The position numbers and the translations under genes were made by a program. This document shows positions 10,741 through 22,660 of a DNA stretch of 64,000 bases, piece after piece. The DNA is taken from positions 1,106,344 through 1,170,343 of the forward strand of contig NC_040033.1 of the NCBI RefSeq assembly GCF_000972845.2, given 5' to 3'. Within the stretch, counting starts at the first letter, position 1. Each line of letters begins with the position of its first letter. Source of the stretch: Larimichthys crocea (taxonomy: Eukaryota; Chordata; Actinopteri; Sciaenidae). The notes below the pieces were generated by a model. That model had not been told where the DNA came from. It worked only from the letters and a program-made list of their open reading frames with translations, and searched no databases.

Positions 10741-13700
10741 CACCAGTCTAAATATGGAGCTGCAGACTTTGGGGGTCCACATGCTGGGCCAGGTGAGGGT
10801 GAGGGGTTAGCTGGTGTGAAGACGGGTTATAGCTGAGGTTAGGTGGGGAGTTGCTGACACATGCCTCAATAAGCAAATTCTGAGATTCATCAGGATAATG
10901 TCATGTCATTTAAGCCATAGAATCCGGCTGACTTCCATAGAAATATAAAAACTAAACTTTTTTGACCATCTATTCTTTTACACGAGCCCCATGTCTCCCC
11001 TGAGAGTGAGTCAGGGTGATGATCACATGATAGTGCAGATCTGTTTATTAGTCTGTAAATGTGGGGCCACAACCGTAGCAGGTGGGTTTGGTATCTGAAG
11101 TTTTGTGATAAACTGCTGGTTTAAAACTCAGATCCTGCTGTGCAGCTTCGAGAAGAGAGGGGGAGTCACACGGCGTGTTATGTCGGGGTTTCCACTCCAC
11201 CCAGGACGTGACAGCCTGATGGATCTGTAATTGTTTTTCCACACTGAAGCAGTAATTTACAGTCTCTCCCCCCAACACCCACTTTTTTTCTGCTCTTGTC
11301 ACCCCTTTCACTGCAAAGAAAGAAATGCACGCGTACATTTTCCCTTCCAAAAAAAAAAAAAACTGCTACAGCTCGGCACAGCAGGAATGCTTTTAACGTG
11401 AGAGCACTTCCAGGATGTCGAGCAGCAGAGGAAGATTCGGCGGACTAGATTTAATGAGGATGAGTGTGATTGAAAGTGGCGTGGAAAGCGCCTGCACTAA
11501 GCCTGTTGTTCCACCAAGGAAGTGCGAGGCTACGAGGACGACGGACGGCTGCTGCGGCTGCTTCCCAGACAAATCTCCTTTTTTATTTGAAATGCTCAGA
11601 AAGCATGATGTCTATTAGCAAGAAGTTGGTGGTGGTGGACAACACCACAGATTGATGTTTGTTCCACAGAATGAGCAATGCACGGTGCATCAAAACAATC
11701 CCACCTGAGGCAGCCCTTCATAATGAACATTATGTTTTGCCCATTTACATGCTGCCGTATTTGCTTTTATTTCATTAGGTAAGAAGCCAGAATTGAAAGT
11801 CTGGCACACACACAGCTTACGCCAGTTAGCTGGCAGGATTCGCTTTCCCAAAACCTGACAACCACGATGAGCTTGTCTTCATTCATCTCGAGCATTTAGA
11901 GTTTTCTCCCCATATTGTACGATACTACTACTGTGCTTTGCATTATATACTCTATTGTGTTCAATCTGATTATCTAATGAAAACATTCTTTAAAATGATC
12001 TTGATCTGTTTAGTATCTCCTGACCTTCTTTTCCATGCAGAGATCTAAATCCTCCCACAGGTCGTCACCGTCATTCTGCACGGTCTGCATTTGAGAAGAT
12101 CTTCTGAAGGACTCGTTCATTCTAAAACTACCATGATGTGTTAAGATTCCAGTTTATGAGAGCAAGTGTACAGCTGGGGAATATCCCAGTTTCCTCAAAT
12201 TAATGTTTAAGAAATTAAATCAATCAGTACTTTTTCAGATGCAAAGGGACTGCAAGATTAGATCTGCTATTTATTTATTTTTAGTTGTTCATCGAGGGAA
12301 ATTAAAAGTGGATTTTTTTTTTTTAGTGGAGCCACAAGAAAAGGTCCCACAGTTGTGAAGTCCTTTTTTTTATTTTACATTTCAGACATTTGTTTTAATT
12401 CTCCGTCTGCTCTGAAGTGACTAATTCAAACAATACAACACATATGGAAAGTGGGAGGAATAATTACACGGATGACATACACCCAAAAGTCATTTAACAG
12501 TGAAATAAAAAGTCCAAAAGTTCAAACTCCGAAACCCGTGCATGTAGAAACTTCATCTCATAATTGAAGTGTTAATTGTAGCTGTTCCACAGCTAATGGC
12601 TTCTCTCTAACTGAAGCGTTAATATGCAAAATTCCTTGCTGTCAAAGTCCCTGACAGTGAACGATTAAGAGCCGTGCATGAACTATTTTAAAAGTTTCAT
12701 GACGAAGCACAGAAGCCAGATTTGGTGTCCTACAAGAAAAACACATCATAGCTGTGTTACCTCTGAGAAAAGTCCTGAGGACAGAGCTGGACTGCGTCTT
12801 ATTTAACATTTCAGATCATATGAACTCTATGCTTGACCCTCCAAACACCAACTTTGCTGCAGTTTTCTCATATTTTGATATTACATGCTGAGAGACAGGC
12901 GTCCCTCCCTCCCTCTATCATTCTCTCCCCCGAGGGGATATACAGTAAGAGGTGAAACTTGCATCTGCCGTATAACTCTTCGGTGTTTACATTGTGATTT
13001 CACTTGCTTCTCATTTTATTTCACAGAGCGGGTTTATGACAGACTTGTTTGAGCCGAGCATTAAAGTGTCAAGAGACGAATAAGCTTTCATTTTCGAGCA
13101 GGCGTGACATTTTCAGAGCTCCACTGCAGAATCCGTATTCACCCACCTTTTTTTTTTGAAAACAGCAATTTTTCTGCACAGCAGGCTGCTTTTCAGAAAA
13201 GAAAATTAGACGAGTCTTTGTGAGTCAGTTGCTTATGACTTATTAGTGATGACAAAGATGAAATTGGACATAATTGTTCACAGTTACACGTTTTTAAAAG
13301 GAATTGGTATTATGTGTTAGACGCTTAATCCTCTGGGATCCAAACTCAATTATTATTTTTTTTGAAAGCCTTCAACTCGCTTTTGTTAACGTCTTCAAAA
13401 GTATTTTTAACCATCTCGTGCTGATCTGCTCTTTGGCAGGAGCATTCACCAGCAGAAGAGAGGTCAGACCTTTTTAATAGTGATACTAAAATCGATAACT
13501 GTGTGACAAAAGTGGGAATTCTCACCACCTGTGCTGATATGATACCCGAGTGCGTGGACACAGATCCTCAAACAAGATTGCAAATTTGACTAAACCTTGT
13601 GTAACAGCTTTTTAGGAGCCAGGCAGTTCTAGTATTTATGTATTTGGCAGAATCCATTGCGTATTTGCTCCTGTAGAGACTTTGTGTGAGACTGCAAGGC

Positions 13701-15026
13701 TACCCGGGCTCCTGAAGACCTTTTTATAGTATGAGTCAAAGAGTCACCACCCAGTTTGGTCCTCTAGAAATCCAAGTTGTTGTTTACACGTCATAACTTT
13801 GACTTGGGAGGTACAGAAGTTTCAACAAAGTCCAGCTCTTATATAAAAACTTTTGATTTACGGTTTGGTACAACACATGCATCTTCTTTTAACTCGACCT
13901 TTAGGCAAAAGAATTCTGCGTCAGGTGTGACAAATCTATCAGAACTGCACTCCATCTTCTCTCTCTTTTTTTATTTTTTGTATCGTATCTTTTTAAAGCT
14001 GCTTACAGGTATAACAAGCCGCGGGTCCTTCACGCACTGAATTCAGCACAAACTTCCTCTCCAGCTGATGATTTTTGCAAAAAGGATGTTCAAAGACGAG
14101 TGAGAGAACCTGAACATTTCTGCATTGCTCTTCACGAAATCGTGTCAGTTTTCACGTCGTATTGTCGAGACACTTCAGCGAGTGATGGAATGTAATTTTC
14201 ACAACCCGAGTTTATCCTTACGGACTATTATCCTTCAATGAACTGTTTCACTCTAATTTGCTGAGCTAAATGTGGAGCCTGCAGAGCTACATATCCAGCA
14301 GTCAAGTCAAATTAGGTCAAATTCATTCCCAAAGCACTTAAAACGAGTGTTTGTTTTTTTCCGAAGGAAACAAAAGGGTAGAACAATAAAAGAGAGAGAG
14401 AGAACGGATATTAAAAGAAAAGATAAAAAGAATAAATACACACAAAACCTCTGAGGAGTTTGATTTGCATAAGAACTAAAAACCAGCACTTTCAGTTGAC
14501 CTCGCACATGTTAATATCAGAGGCTGCCCACTGTTACACATCCAAAGCATAATGGGACCCAGCGTTTAATATATAAGCCATATAAATGAACTGTCACATC
14601 ATTTTCTCATAGTGCAAGCACTGCGCTTAGCCGTACAGTTTCAGCAGTTTGATGTTTCAATAAATTTTAAAAGGGATTTTATCCTGCAGCACCGTATCTA
14701 ATGCGTTTCTATCAGCGATGGGGGGAAAGTGGACATTTGGGTGATGAATCATCCCGTGCTTTTTTCTTTTCTTTTTTTTTGGGGGGGTGCTGGTTTCAAT
14801 TTTCTCTTTATTGTACAATCAAGGAAGGATAATTAATTTAGTGGTGGGCAAAGTTGGCGAGCCCACACTGTACATAAATCACTCTGCTGTTATTCTAAAG
14901 CGGTTTGATCAGCATATTTTGAGATGTACTTCATTTTGTGATAAATCAAATTAACATCTTTAAAGCTGCACTAGGCACTTTTTTAAAAATGTAAAATAAT
15001 GCTAAACCACTGAGACGGGTATATAG
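10741..15026. other. Non-coding; enhancer-like block at 12540-12700
   Basis: No coding region is supported. A 67-codon ATG frame at 11415-11618 is GC-richer than its surroundings but has no recognised domain or splice context. The block 12540-12700 concentrates AATTGAAGTGTTAATTG, GCTAATGG and GCGTTAATATGCAAAA (homeodomain and POU-like) and looks enhancer-like. Short homopolymer runs occur at about 12308, 13150 and 14765. Confidence 0.45.
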
Positions 15027-15048
15027 ACACACACACACACACACACAC
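15027..15048. repeat. (AC)11 microsatellite
   Basis: Eleven AC dinucleotides. The flanks (AAAGCTGCACTAGGCAC at about 14963) resemble the start of a dispersed fish repeat, too short to assign. Confidence 0.9.
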
Positions 15049-16794
15049 TGTGCCTTATGAGCTTAATTTTCTCTTGCTATAACTTTATGAGCAACAGCGG
15101 GTCTGAAACTGTCGCATCCCCACTAAAAGACACCCTGTAAATTTGCCCATTTTTTAAATTATTGGGTGTAGTCGCTGCATTTGTTCCATCCAGCTCGAGT
15201 CTTTTCTTTTTTTCCTCTCTTTGCTATGAAAGTGATCACAGCGGTAAACATAAGTGCGCTGTGTGTGAAATTACACGACTTGTGGGAATCGAGGTTATAT
15301 TTTTCAAACAATTACCTCCTGGGTGAATTTAAAAGCTGCCAAAGTGGGTCGTTTTGCCCACTGCAGTCACAAAGAGAAATATGCTTCCTCATGTGATATG
15401 ATGTGATGGAGGATTGAGTTGTGGTATCAGAATTTAGCGTAGAGTATTATTTATTTAATAGGGGACTGTTATTAGTCATACAGCTCATACGGCAGAATGA
15501 GAACAGTTCAGATGCTTCGGGTTAAAAAAATAAAAACGAGAATAAATAAATATTAACAGCTCATTAGCTGAGTTTTACAAGCAGGACAAGTGAGTTACAG
15601 TGTATGGGGCTGAGTTATTCACTTTTCACATTCGTTCTCCCCATCCTGTTTCCTTATCACATTAAGCATGTATCCTCGTTCCCCCACCCCCGGCAAAATA
15701 AATGAGACTTGTTCTCCTTGTAACTCACTACCCAAAGAATTAGCATAAACAGTGGGCTACATATCTGTAAATGGTGCAACGATAGCAAATCTAAAGTGTG
15801 GGAGTAGCCCTGAGGAAATGATGTAAGGCTTATATTTATGTCTCTGGGGCTAAATGCCTGAATACCTGTAACTCAACACTGTTTCTATCAACACAATACA
15901 ATAACATTGAAATCAAGAGCGTCACCTTGGATTCCAGTCGTCTCTCGCATACCTGATCTCATCCACCTCACCGTCCATGGAAATGGAAATTCAAAGCTCA
16001 AGACTCAAGTGTTAAGTGGCTACCTGTTAAGAGCAGCTAATGAGAGCTAGTTACTGTGATGGTACTGCCTGTTGGTTTCCTCCTGCCGCCTCAAGGTCTG
16101 GATTTCGCCTGACGAAATGTATTCATATGGTGTGCCAAAAAAACAAGAGGGAGAAGAATACGGCTCGGGTTGTAAGCAGCTAATAACAGATTTCCACAAA
16201 GTTGTAAATTATACAGCTTCTGCGCTCACTGCAGCCAAACAAGCTCGGGTTATTTTGCTGTGCAGTTCTTAAAAAACAAGGAAGATACACAATCAATGTT
16301 TCCTGAATGCGAGGTCAGTCCCACTGCCAACAGATTGACAGCCTTGCAATCAAAGTTAAATCAGACTATGAGAGTCAGATGCCTTTGTGTTGCCTCCTTC
16401 CTTGGGAAGCTTAAAGCGGTGTCGCTGCACCTTTACCTGTAATTGGCAGGTGGATGTTTCAACTCATGGTTGGGGAGCCCCTCGACCCAAAGCTCCTCAA
16501 CCATTGTAGCTGCTACGCCAATCTGAGAGGCCACGGTTATTCAGTGCATGTGGTTTCTTTACAGATGTAGCAGTCGGTGCCAGCTGGTCCGTGACAGGAC
16601 CCATGCAGATTCCTGTCCCCGAGTCCCTGCTGGGTACTAGGCTGAAATGAGATCCCCATCCCCATTTATGACATAGTGAACACGGCTCCAAGTCCCTTAA
16701 TGACAATGTGTGGAATCCAGTTGTAATGGTTGAACTATCCACCAGGTGGAGCTAAAATGGTTTTCTGCCATCAGAGTGATGTGGCAGGAAAGTT
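15049..16794. other. Non-coding, nothing recognised
   Basis: No coding or repeat signal beyond short chance frames. Confidence 0.5.
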
Positions 16795-16905
16795 TGTTGC
16801 AAATGTGGTGACACAAGTTCCTCGATTGTCCACTTGAGGCTGGCTACAGAACGAGTCAATCTCCATAAGTCCCCATGTTATAATGTCAGACTTCACAGCA
16901 GGAGG
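16795..16905 (+). repeat. Fragment of a teleost dispersed repeat
   Basis: The stretch CCACTTGAGGCTGGCTACAG, followed by GAGTCAATCTCCATAAGTCC, is close to a stock phrase of an abundant fish repeat. A related fragment in the opposite part of that family seems to lie at 22530-22625. No coding content. Confidence 0.5.
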
Positions 16906-19289
16906 CGCAACTGCCAACATGGCAACACCTAGAGCCACCACACACTGGGCTGCCTCCAGAAGGGCTCTCCGGAAACCTATAGTGAATCATAGATACTACA
17001 TCCATGTTTCATGTTGTCTATGGATGCCTCTGGACATTTTCATTGATCCGGTGCTCCTTAAATCAGCTGTTCTCATCATATTTCATGAGTTGTTACCAAC
17101 AACCCATGAAACTCAAAGTTTTTCTTAAGTCTTGGGGACTTCCTTCCTGCAAAGTCTCAAACTGCAGTAACTATTTACTATGATTGTAAAATTTGTAGTG
17201 TCATCATACAGTTATAAATGATGAAATCAGTTATAGAAGTTCAGAAGTTGCAATATTGCTTCAGAAGTTCTTAAAGTTTTCCATATCTTGCAAAACATTT
17301 TTAACTTATTTTGTAACCAGGAACAATAGAGACCTTTTCATGTACCAAACAAAATATTTATATTGAGAAACTTTGCAAAACCTCACATTCATTTCATATT
17401 TTGTGCATTATTTCTACAGCTATGCAACCTGTGTTCAACCTGTGTATGGTTTCCTACAGAAGATCAATATGGTTAATTATTCAAAAAAGCCCAAGCCATT
17501 GGTTTAAGATGGGATGCTGACGGTGATGATGTTATACAGCACTCATACACCACCCTGACCTCTCCAACCACAAGTCATACTGCAATATGAATATAACCCT
17601 GGTGCTGGATTCTGGCATTTGACATGCACAGCAGAAGACAATCCCAGTATTGGAACTTCAGGGTCTCTAATTAGTAAATTGTCCAATATTGCAACTATTC
17701 CAATGATGTTGCATGTTAATATTGGATATGTGTCTGTTTCAGATGCTTGTTGTGGCTCAAGTGACCCACTTGCTTACAAGACTGACTCATATTTTTAAAT
17801 ATTCTTCGTCTCACATGTGCTTTAAGAGGGACTTAATAATTCCATATTTTTGCGCCAAGTTTTGAGCCAAAACGCCTGAATTATAAATGCAAAGAGATGC
17901 AAGACATGTCTTATACCCAAGCAGCCAAAAAACTGGAAGAGTATCTCTGCAGAGGGAGAAATGATTACACTTCTCTCTAATGGTTTTATGTTTTTAGAGA
18001 TGTTTATACGGCTCCAAACAACAGTCTGCATCCACTTTTTGAATTCAGGGTTTTTCTTGACCTCTACGTGTATTTGCACTGCCATAAATCTGGCTATGGT
18101 AAGAGACATGCTCTGAATGCACTGCTTGCCATGTAAATCAATCATTCCTGTAGAGGGTAGAAACCAACGCATTATCAGTGCTGCTGCTGAATACTGAGCT
18201 GCGGCGCCGCTCTCTGCTGCCAAACTCTAAACTAGGTTTCTGTTGTGTGCAGCGGCAACAAACCTGGTTCCTTGTTCCTTTTTTATGCTAAGTTTGAAAA
18301 CAGTGACCTTGTTGTATCTTTCTAAGGTTCTGATGTTCATTTTGAAAAAATTTGTGCAAATATAAACTATTGTGCTTGCCTGTGAGTAACACAGCCAGTC
18401 CCATATTGGTACATACAAAGCTATTCACTGTATTTTTAGTATCTGCACATTTTTGCAAGGACTTTTAAACATGTGCTGAATAACGAAAACATCTCCAGAA
18501 TTTCAAACTTTTGACTAAAAAAACAAATTCATGGAAAAGACTATTGAAGGAAGAAAGCTCACCTACACCGCTCTGAAATGATTTTCATGCACCGACGTAT
18601 AATATTTGAGAAAGTCATGTCTTTAAGCCGCCAATCTGATTAAACAGTTCTTAATTTAACGTTTGTTTTTGCACCAATAGGATTGGGATTAGCTGCTAAC
18701 GGCTGCAAGCTGCTTTTTAAGGGGGTTCAATTTGTACAACTGTTTTATGCAATGAGCAACCGCACTGTTAAATTCCCCAGTGGCTGGCCATATGTATGTC
18801 GTCAGGTACAGCCCTGTCCAGTACTACTGGCTCCCCCATTTTACACAGCCATACGCCTACGGGCAGGACAACACTGTTTTATACAACGGCGTTACATTGC
18901 TGCTTTAAACAGGTGGAATAAAAGGGGCTCCGGCTGTAAATAAGTACATTTTTACAATATTGTTGCTGCTGTTTTCTTTCCAATAAGTTAAAGAAAATGT
19001 TCATTCATTTCCTCCAGTGACTAAAAAGAAAACACACTTTTAACCCAGTTCACTTTTGTCTGTGAAGGAACAGGATGTAATTCATATTATTCATAGCTGA
19101 CTTATTAAGCAATTACTGTATTCTATTTTTTCTAAGTGTATAACACCATTTTGTTCCTAATTGGTTCTACTTAACAGTTAATAACAGCCAGTGTTTGGTA
19201 AAGTGGTTATTGTGTTCTTTGGTCCCAATAATTGTGAGGATTATAAATATTAAGCGACTTTTCTCTCTTAACTTCTTTATTGCAGCCTT
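16906..19289. other. Non-coding, nothing recognised
   Basis: A 133-codon minus-strand frame (18223-17822) lacks domain, signal peptide or splice features. The block 18760-18930 has a CpG content above background and may be an unassigned repeat fragment. Confidence 0.5.
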
Positions 19290-19889
19290 TTAACACAAAT
19301 GTGAACCTAGTTTACTAAAACCACTGTTATTGGAAACAATGGATTGTACTTGAGAAGAAAATTCAAGGGCATCCTTGTTTTTTTTTTTTTCTCCTGGTTT
19401 GTTGCGAGCTACCATCTGTGTACATCTGACTTCCAACTGCCACGATGCAACATAAGCCTGTGTATTTGAGATAACAGCCCTAAGCCAATGTATAAGAGAA
19501 ATTAAGTCTGCGGTTGTTTCTCGTTGAGAATATACAACGTTTTGACACCTTGGTGCTTCTCGGCACATGCTACAGTACAGTGCACCCCGTCCTTTGGCAA
19601 TAACAATAAGAGCTCTGCGGTTCCTGGTGGACACCGACTCTAACTGTGAGTGACAGAGATGACAGCAGGTCGTCCTTTCAGCCGAAACATGTTTTTCCAA
19701 TTGAATGACAGAATGACAATGAAATAGCCAGGTAGCGTTTTCCCACGTCAATACAACACATGAGCGATTCTTCACCCCCACAAGACAAAACGAGCGTTTA
19801 AAAAGATTCAGTGACACCGACTGTGGAAGGAAAAAGGAGATTGATGGCTTCAAACTCTGCAGGGGGTGGATGATATAAAAGGAAAACAT
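19290..19889 (-). CDS. Longest open frame in the window, 199 codons, doubtful
   Basis: An ATG-led frame of 199 codons runs on the minus strand, the longest in 64 kb. Random sequence of this composition would usually peak nearer 150 codons, so it is mildly unusual. Residues about 76-112 contain CHLC and CSMC, which together give two CxxC pairs about 27 residues apart, a zinc-ribbon-like spacing. The start context is poor (T-rich upstream, T at +4), there is a low-complexity KKKNK stretch read from a poly(T) run near residue 168, and the hydrophobicity is irregular. No domain is recognised. I consider a chance frame more likely than a gene. Confidence 0.12.
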   Translation of the reverse strand: MFSFYIIHPLQSLKPSISFFLPQSVSLNLFKRSFCLVGVKNRSCVVLTWENATWLFHCHSVIQLEKHVSAERTTCCHLCHSQLESVSTRNRRALIVIAKGRGALYCSMCREAPRCQNVVYSQRETTADLISLIHWLRAVISNTQAYVASWQLEVRCTQMVARNKPGEKKKNKDALEFSSQVQSIVSNNSGFSKLGSHLC

Positions 19890-20840
19890 TACACTATATT
19901 GTAATCCAAGTCAACAGTCAAGCGGTACACAAGTACTTTGTGAAGCTTTGATACTGCATCAGAACGTTTGAACAGGTAATTTTGTTGCATTTTCATCTGA
20001 AAGCATAAAGTACAAAATAAAGCAGTAACCAGCTTTTTACCTAATAATAAGATTTTGTGTGTTTTGATATTGCGACGTCCCGAGGGGGGAAATTAACTTT
20101 TTCAAAAGGTCATTTTGCACCGGGAGAAGAGACCCTACAGAACCAAACTCATTGATCGCTCCTCGTAGGGATTTTAGTGTCCTGCTCAAGGACACTCCAG
20201 CAGGGACTTGGCTGTCATGAGCGCTTGAATCTGGGCCGTTTGGGTGAAGGATGGTCGCACTAATTTCAAGTGCTTTTTTTTTTTTTTTGGCTCTTTTCGT
20301 ATCCTTGCCAGTGTGCCTCTTCCTCTGTCACTAGGTATAAAAACATTTGGTTTCGGAAGGGCTCATTAAAGACGTCTGCTGTAAGGGTTGACCTGAGGTG
20401 CAGAAAATAGAAGCTGTTTCTTTGAAAGTTAGCTTATGTCTTTTTGTTATGTCCTCGTGGGACGACAAAGAATCATCAGAAGTCTGTTCAGATACAAAAT
20501 AACAACACTGTTTTATTATTTCAAATACAATGCCCTAACCAGAAAACACTCTGCTCTGTTATGACAGATTTATAGAAATACTATAATCCCACAGCTAAAT
20601 ATCAATGGACTCATCCATTAAACATACGCCTGGTTAGCCATAAATGTATGATTATGTGCCTATATGCCTCTTGTGTAATGAATTGTATGTTTCGTGCACC
20701 TTCAAGTAAAGTCCATCAAAATGCATTGATTCAGTGGTGCATTATGTATGAAGATAAGGAAGGATGTATAAAAAGAAAATATTATGAGCACTTCCAGAAT
20801 AACAGAGAGATAGATACATGCATAAAAGCTATATATCACA
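19890..20840. other. Non-coding; repeat fragment at 20165-20240
   Basis: AGTGTCCTGCTCAAGGACAC with the following CAGCAGGGAC resembles the middle of the same teleost repeat family seen at 7050-7180 and 56585-56730. The rest is A+T-rich with a poly(T) run at about 20275. Confidence 0.4.
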
Positions 20841-20867
20841 TAATAATAATAATAATAATAATAATAA
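20841..20867. repeat. (TAA)9 microsatellite
   Basis: Nine uninterrupted TAA triplets; likely polymorphic. Confidence 0.95.
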
Positions 20868-22524
20868 ACATTTTTACTTGAGAAATGGGATTCGTGGCAG
20901 CTAATGAGGTTTGTGTTATTATAGTAGCAAAGAATCTTAATCATTAAATTAATCAATTGTAAATTGGTCAATTACTATAATAAAACTATTATTATAGATA
21001 AAATTCTAATCATAGATGTAAAAGTTCAAACTAGCTCAAATGTCAGCAGTATTTGTGATTAATAGGTTGCAGTATTGCTACAGATCTTCAGGCCAAAAGT
21101 TATGAATCCAATTCGAATTAAACCTGAGCAAATTGTCCTAAAGCTTTTATAGATTTAGGTCTTTAACAGTAATGTGAAAAAAGGTTTGCAAAGTTATAGC
21201 TTAAAAACTCCCATTTGAAGGTGTTAAACCCACAAGGCAGCATCCACTGTCGTGACTAATCAATAATTTATGTCCACGTTTAAATGTTCCAAAGCCTTCC
21301 AAATATCTACTTCATCTTTGGCGTTATTTTCTGGGGCTCAAACGTTGTCAAGACAACATTTTTTTTAGTTTTTGCAGATGTGCGTTCAGCCTTCGGACTA
21401 TTAAGACCACAAACGGCACAAAATTTCATCAGTAAACCGTTCTCATGAACTTTAAGGGTGGATTTACTGTAAATCTTGTCTCTACTATATTTTATCATAT
21501 GCTCATGGAGATCATAAGTAATCCATTCTGGATGCCCAGCTCAGTTTCTGAGTCCTTTTTTTTTTCTCTATTCCTGTCCAACTTCATCAAATAAACATTA
21601 ACCTGTCAAGATGTCTCTGGAGAACAAAGGACTTCTCGTTTCTTTTGGTCTTTTATTCCACCATCAAAATCACCGTTACATTTTAAGTCACTCGTTTCAG
21701 GATACCATTATGAAGCCAAAGATGTTTAACCAAAACTGAAATGATGACGTTTGAGATATGGTTCACATTTGATATGAAAAAGCTCAAATGCTTCACTGTC
21801 AAGCAAATAAATAATTTATTGACACTTGGGATTCAGTTCCAGCATTTCTCCATACCAGTGCAAAGACGGTTTAGATGTGTGACTCAGGATTTTGGGCTGC
21901 ATTGTAAAGACTGGCGTGGCTGTGAGTCTGTATCTTTATCTCCTTGTATCACAGCAGAACATCTGTATATTTCACTGTCTGCATCCATTCTGCCCTCACT
22001 GTGCTATGCAACAGATTCTATACAGCATTTGACTGTTTAGTTGCACAAGCTAATCATGCGGTGATAAACTGCTTATCTGAAAGTGAGGTAGGGTCTGGGA
22101 AGAGACGCCAATCCGGAAGTGTCTTAAACCTGCATCCTTTCTAAAGGCCAGCAGGGAGCAGCTCCATTGGCTGCCATTTAAAAACAGATCTCATTGTAAG
22201 GAGTCTTACGGCGAAACAGTTTCCTCATGAGTTTATGCTATCAGTTGGTAGTTTTAAGTATTCTTACATGCAACATGATGTTTAAATGGTTCATTTACAA
22301 ATCATGGTCCCATTAAAGGGGGAATAGCTATCTTGTGATTGATAAGTCATTCTCAGTGAGTCTGTCCGGTGCAACACACCGGGCTCACAAAACTTAGATC
22401 GAACTGCATCAAGATTCTGTTCTGTATATTGGGTGGTGGGTATACAGGGTGTCATTGTTTTTCCTGCTTGAAACTGAGTCGAAACCAAGCACAGCCCAGC
22501 TTGCACTGTTACCCAACACCTTTA
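20868..22524. other. Non-coding, nothing recognised
   Basis: A+T-rich, short frames only. Confidence 0.5.
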
Positions 22525-22625
22525 CGGTTTTATATTCAAACATGGTCACTTCTGGCTCCACAAAACCAAGATGGCAACATCCATAATGCCAAAATCATTG
22601 TCCACAAACCATTGGGTGGTGAAAT
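22525..22625 (+). repeat. Fragment of a teleost dispersed repeat
   Basis: GGTCACTTCTGGCTCCACAA, then CAAGATGGCAACATCC, then CCACAAACCATTGGGTGGTG, appear in the order I know from an abundant fish repeat that also includes the phrase found at 16795-16905. Diverged, non-coding. Confidence 0.5.
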
Positions 22626-22642
22626 TACCCTTGTCACAAAAT

Positions 22643-22660
22643 GAATTCTGGGAAATGTAG
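22643..22660 (-). promoter_or_regulatory. ZNF143/STAF-like site
   Basis: Read on the minus strand the site is CTACATTTCCCAGAATTC, close to the ZNF143 (SBS) consensus core CTACAATTCCCAGAATGC. It sits just after a repeat fragment, so it may have been carried by the repeat rather than mark a promoter. Confidence 0.3.

Noticed and set aside
13346..13445. Minus-strand peptide TFEDVNKSELKAFKK resembling the start of a fish PYD domain
   Set aside because: Only about 15 residues resemble the family and no continuation or NACHT sequence is found nearby.
17822..18223. 133-codon minus-strand frame starting MAAESGAAAQ
   Set aside because: The GC-rich N-terminus looks promising but the rest is irregular, with no domain, splice context or poly(A) logic; length is within chance for this window.
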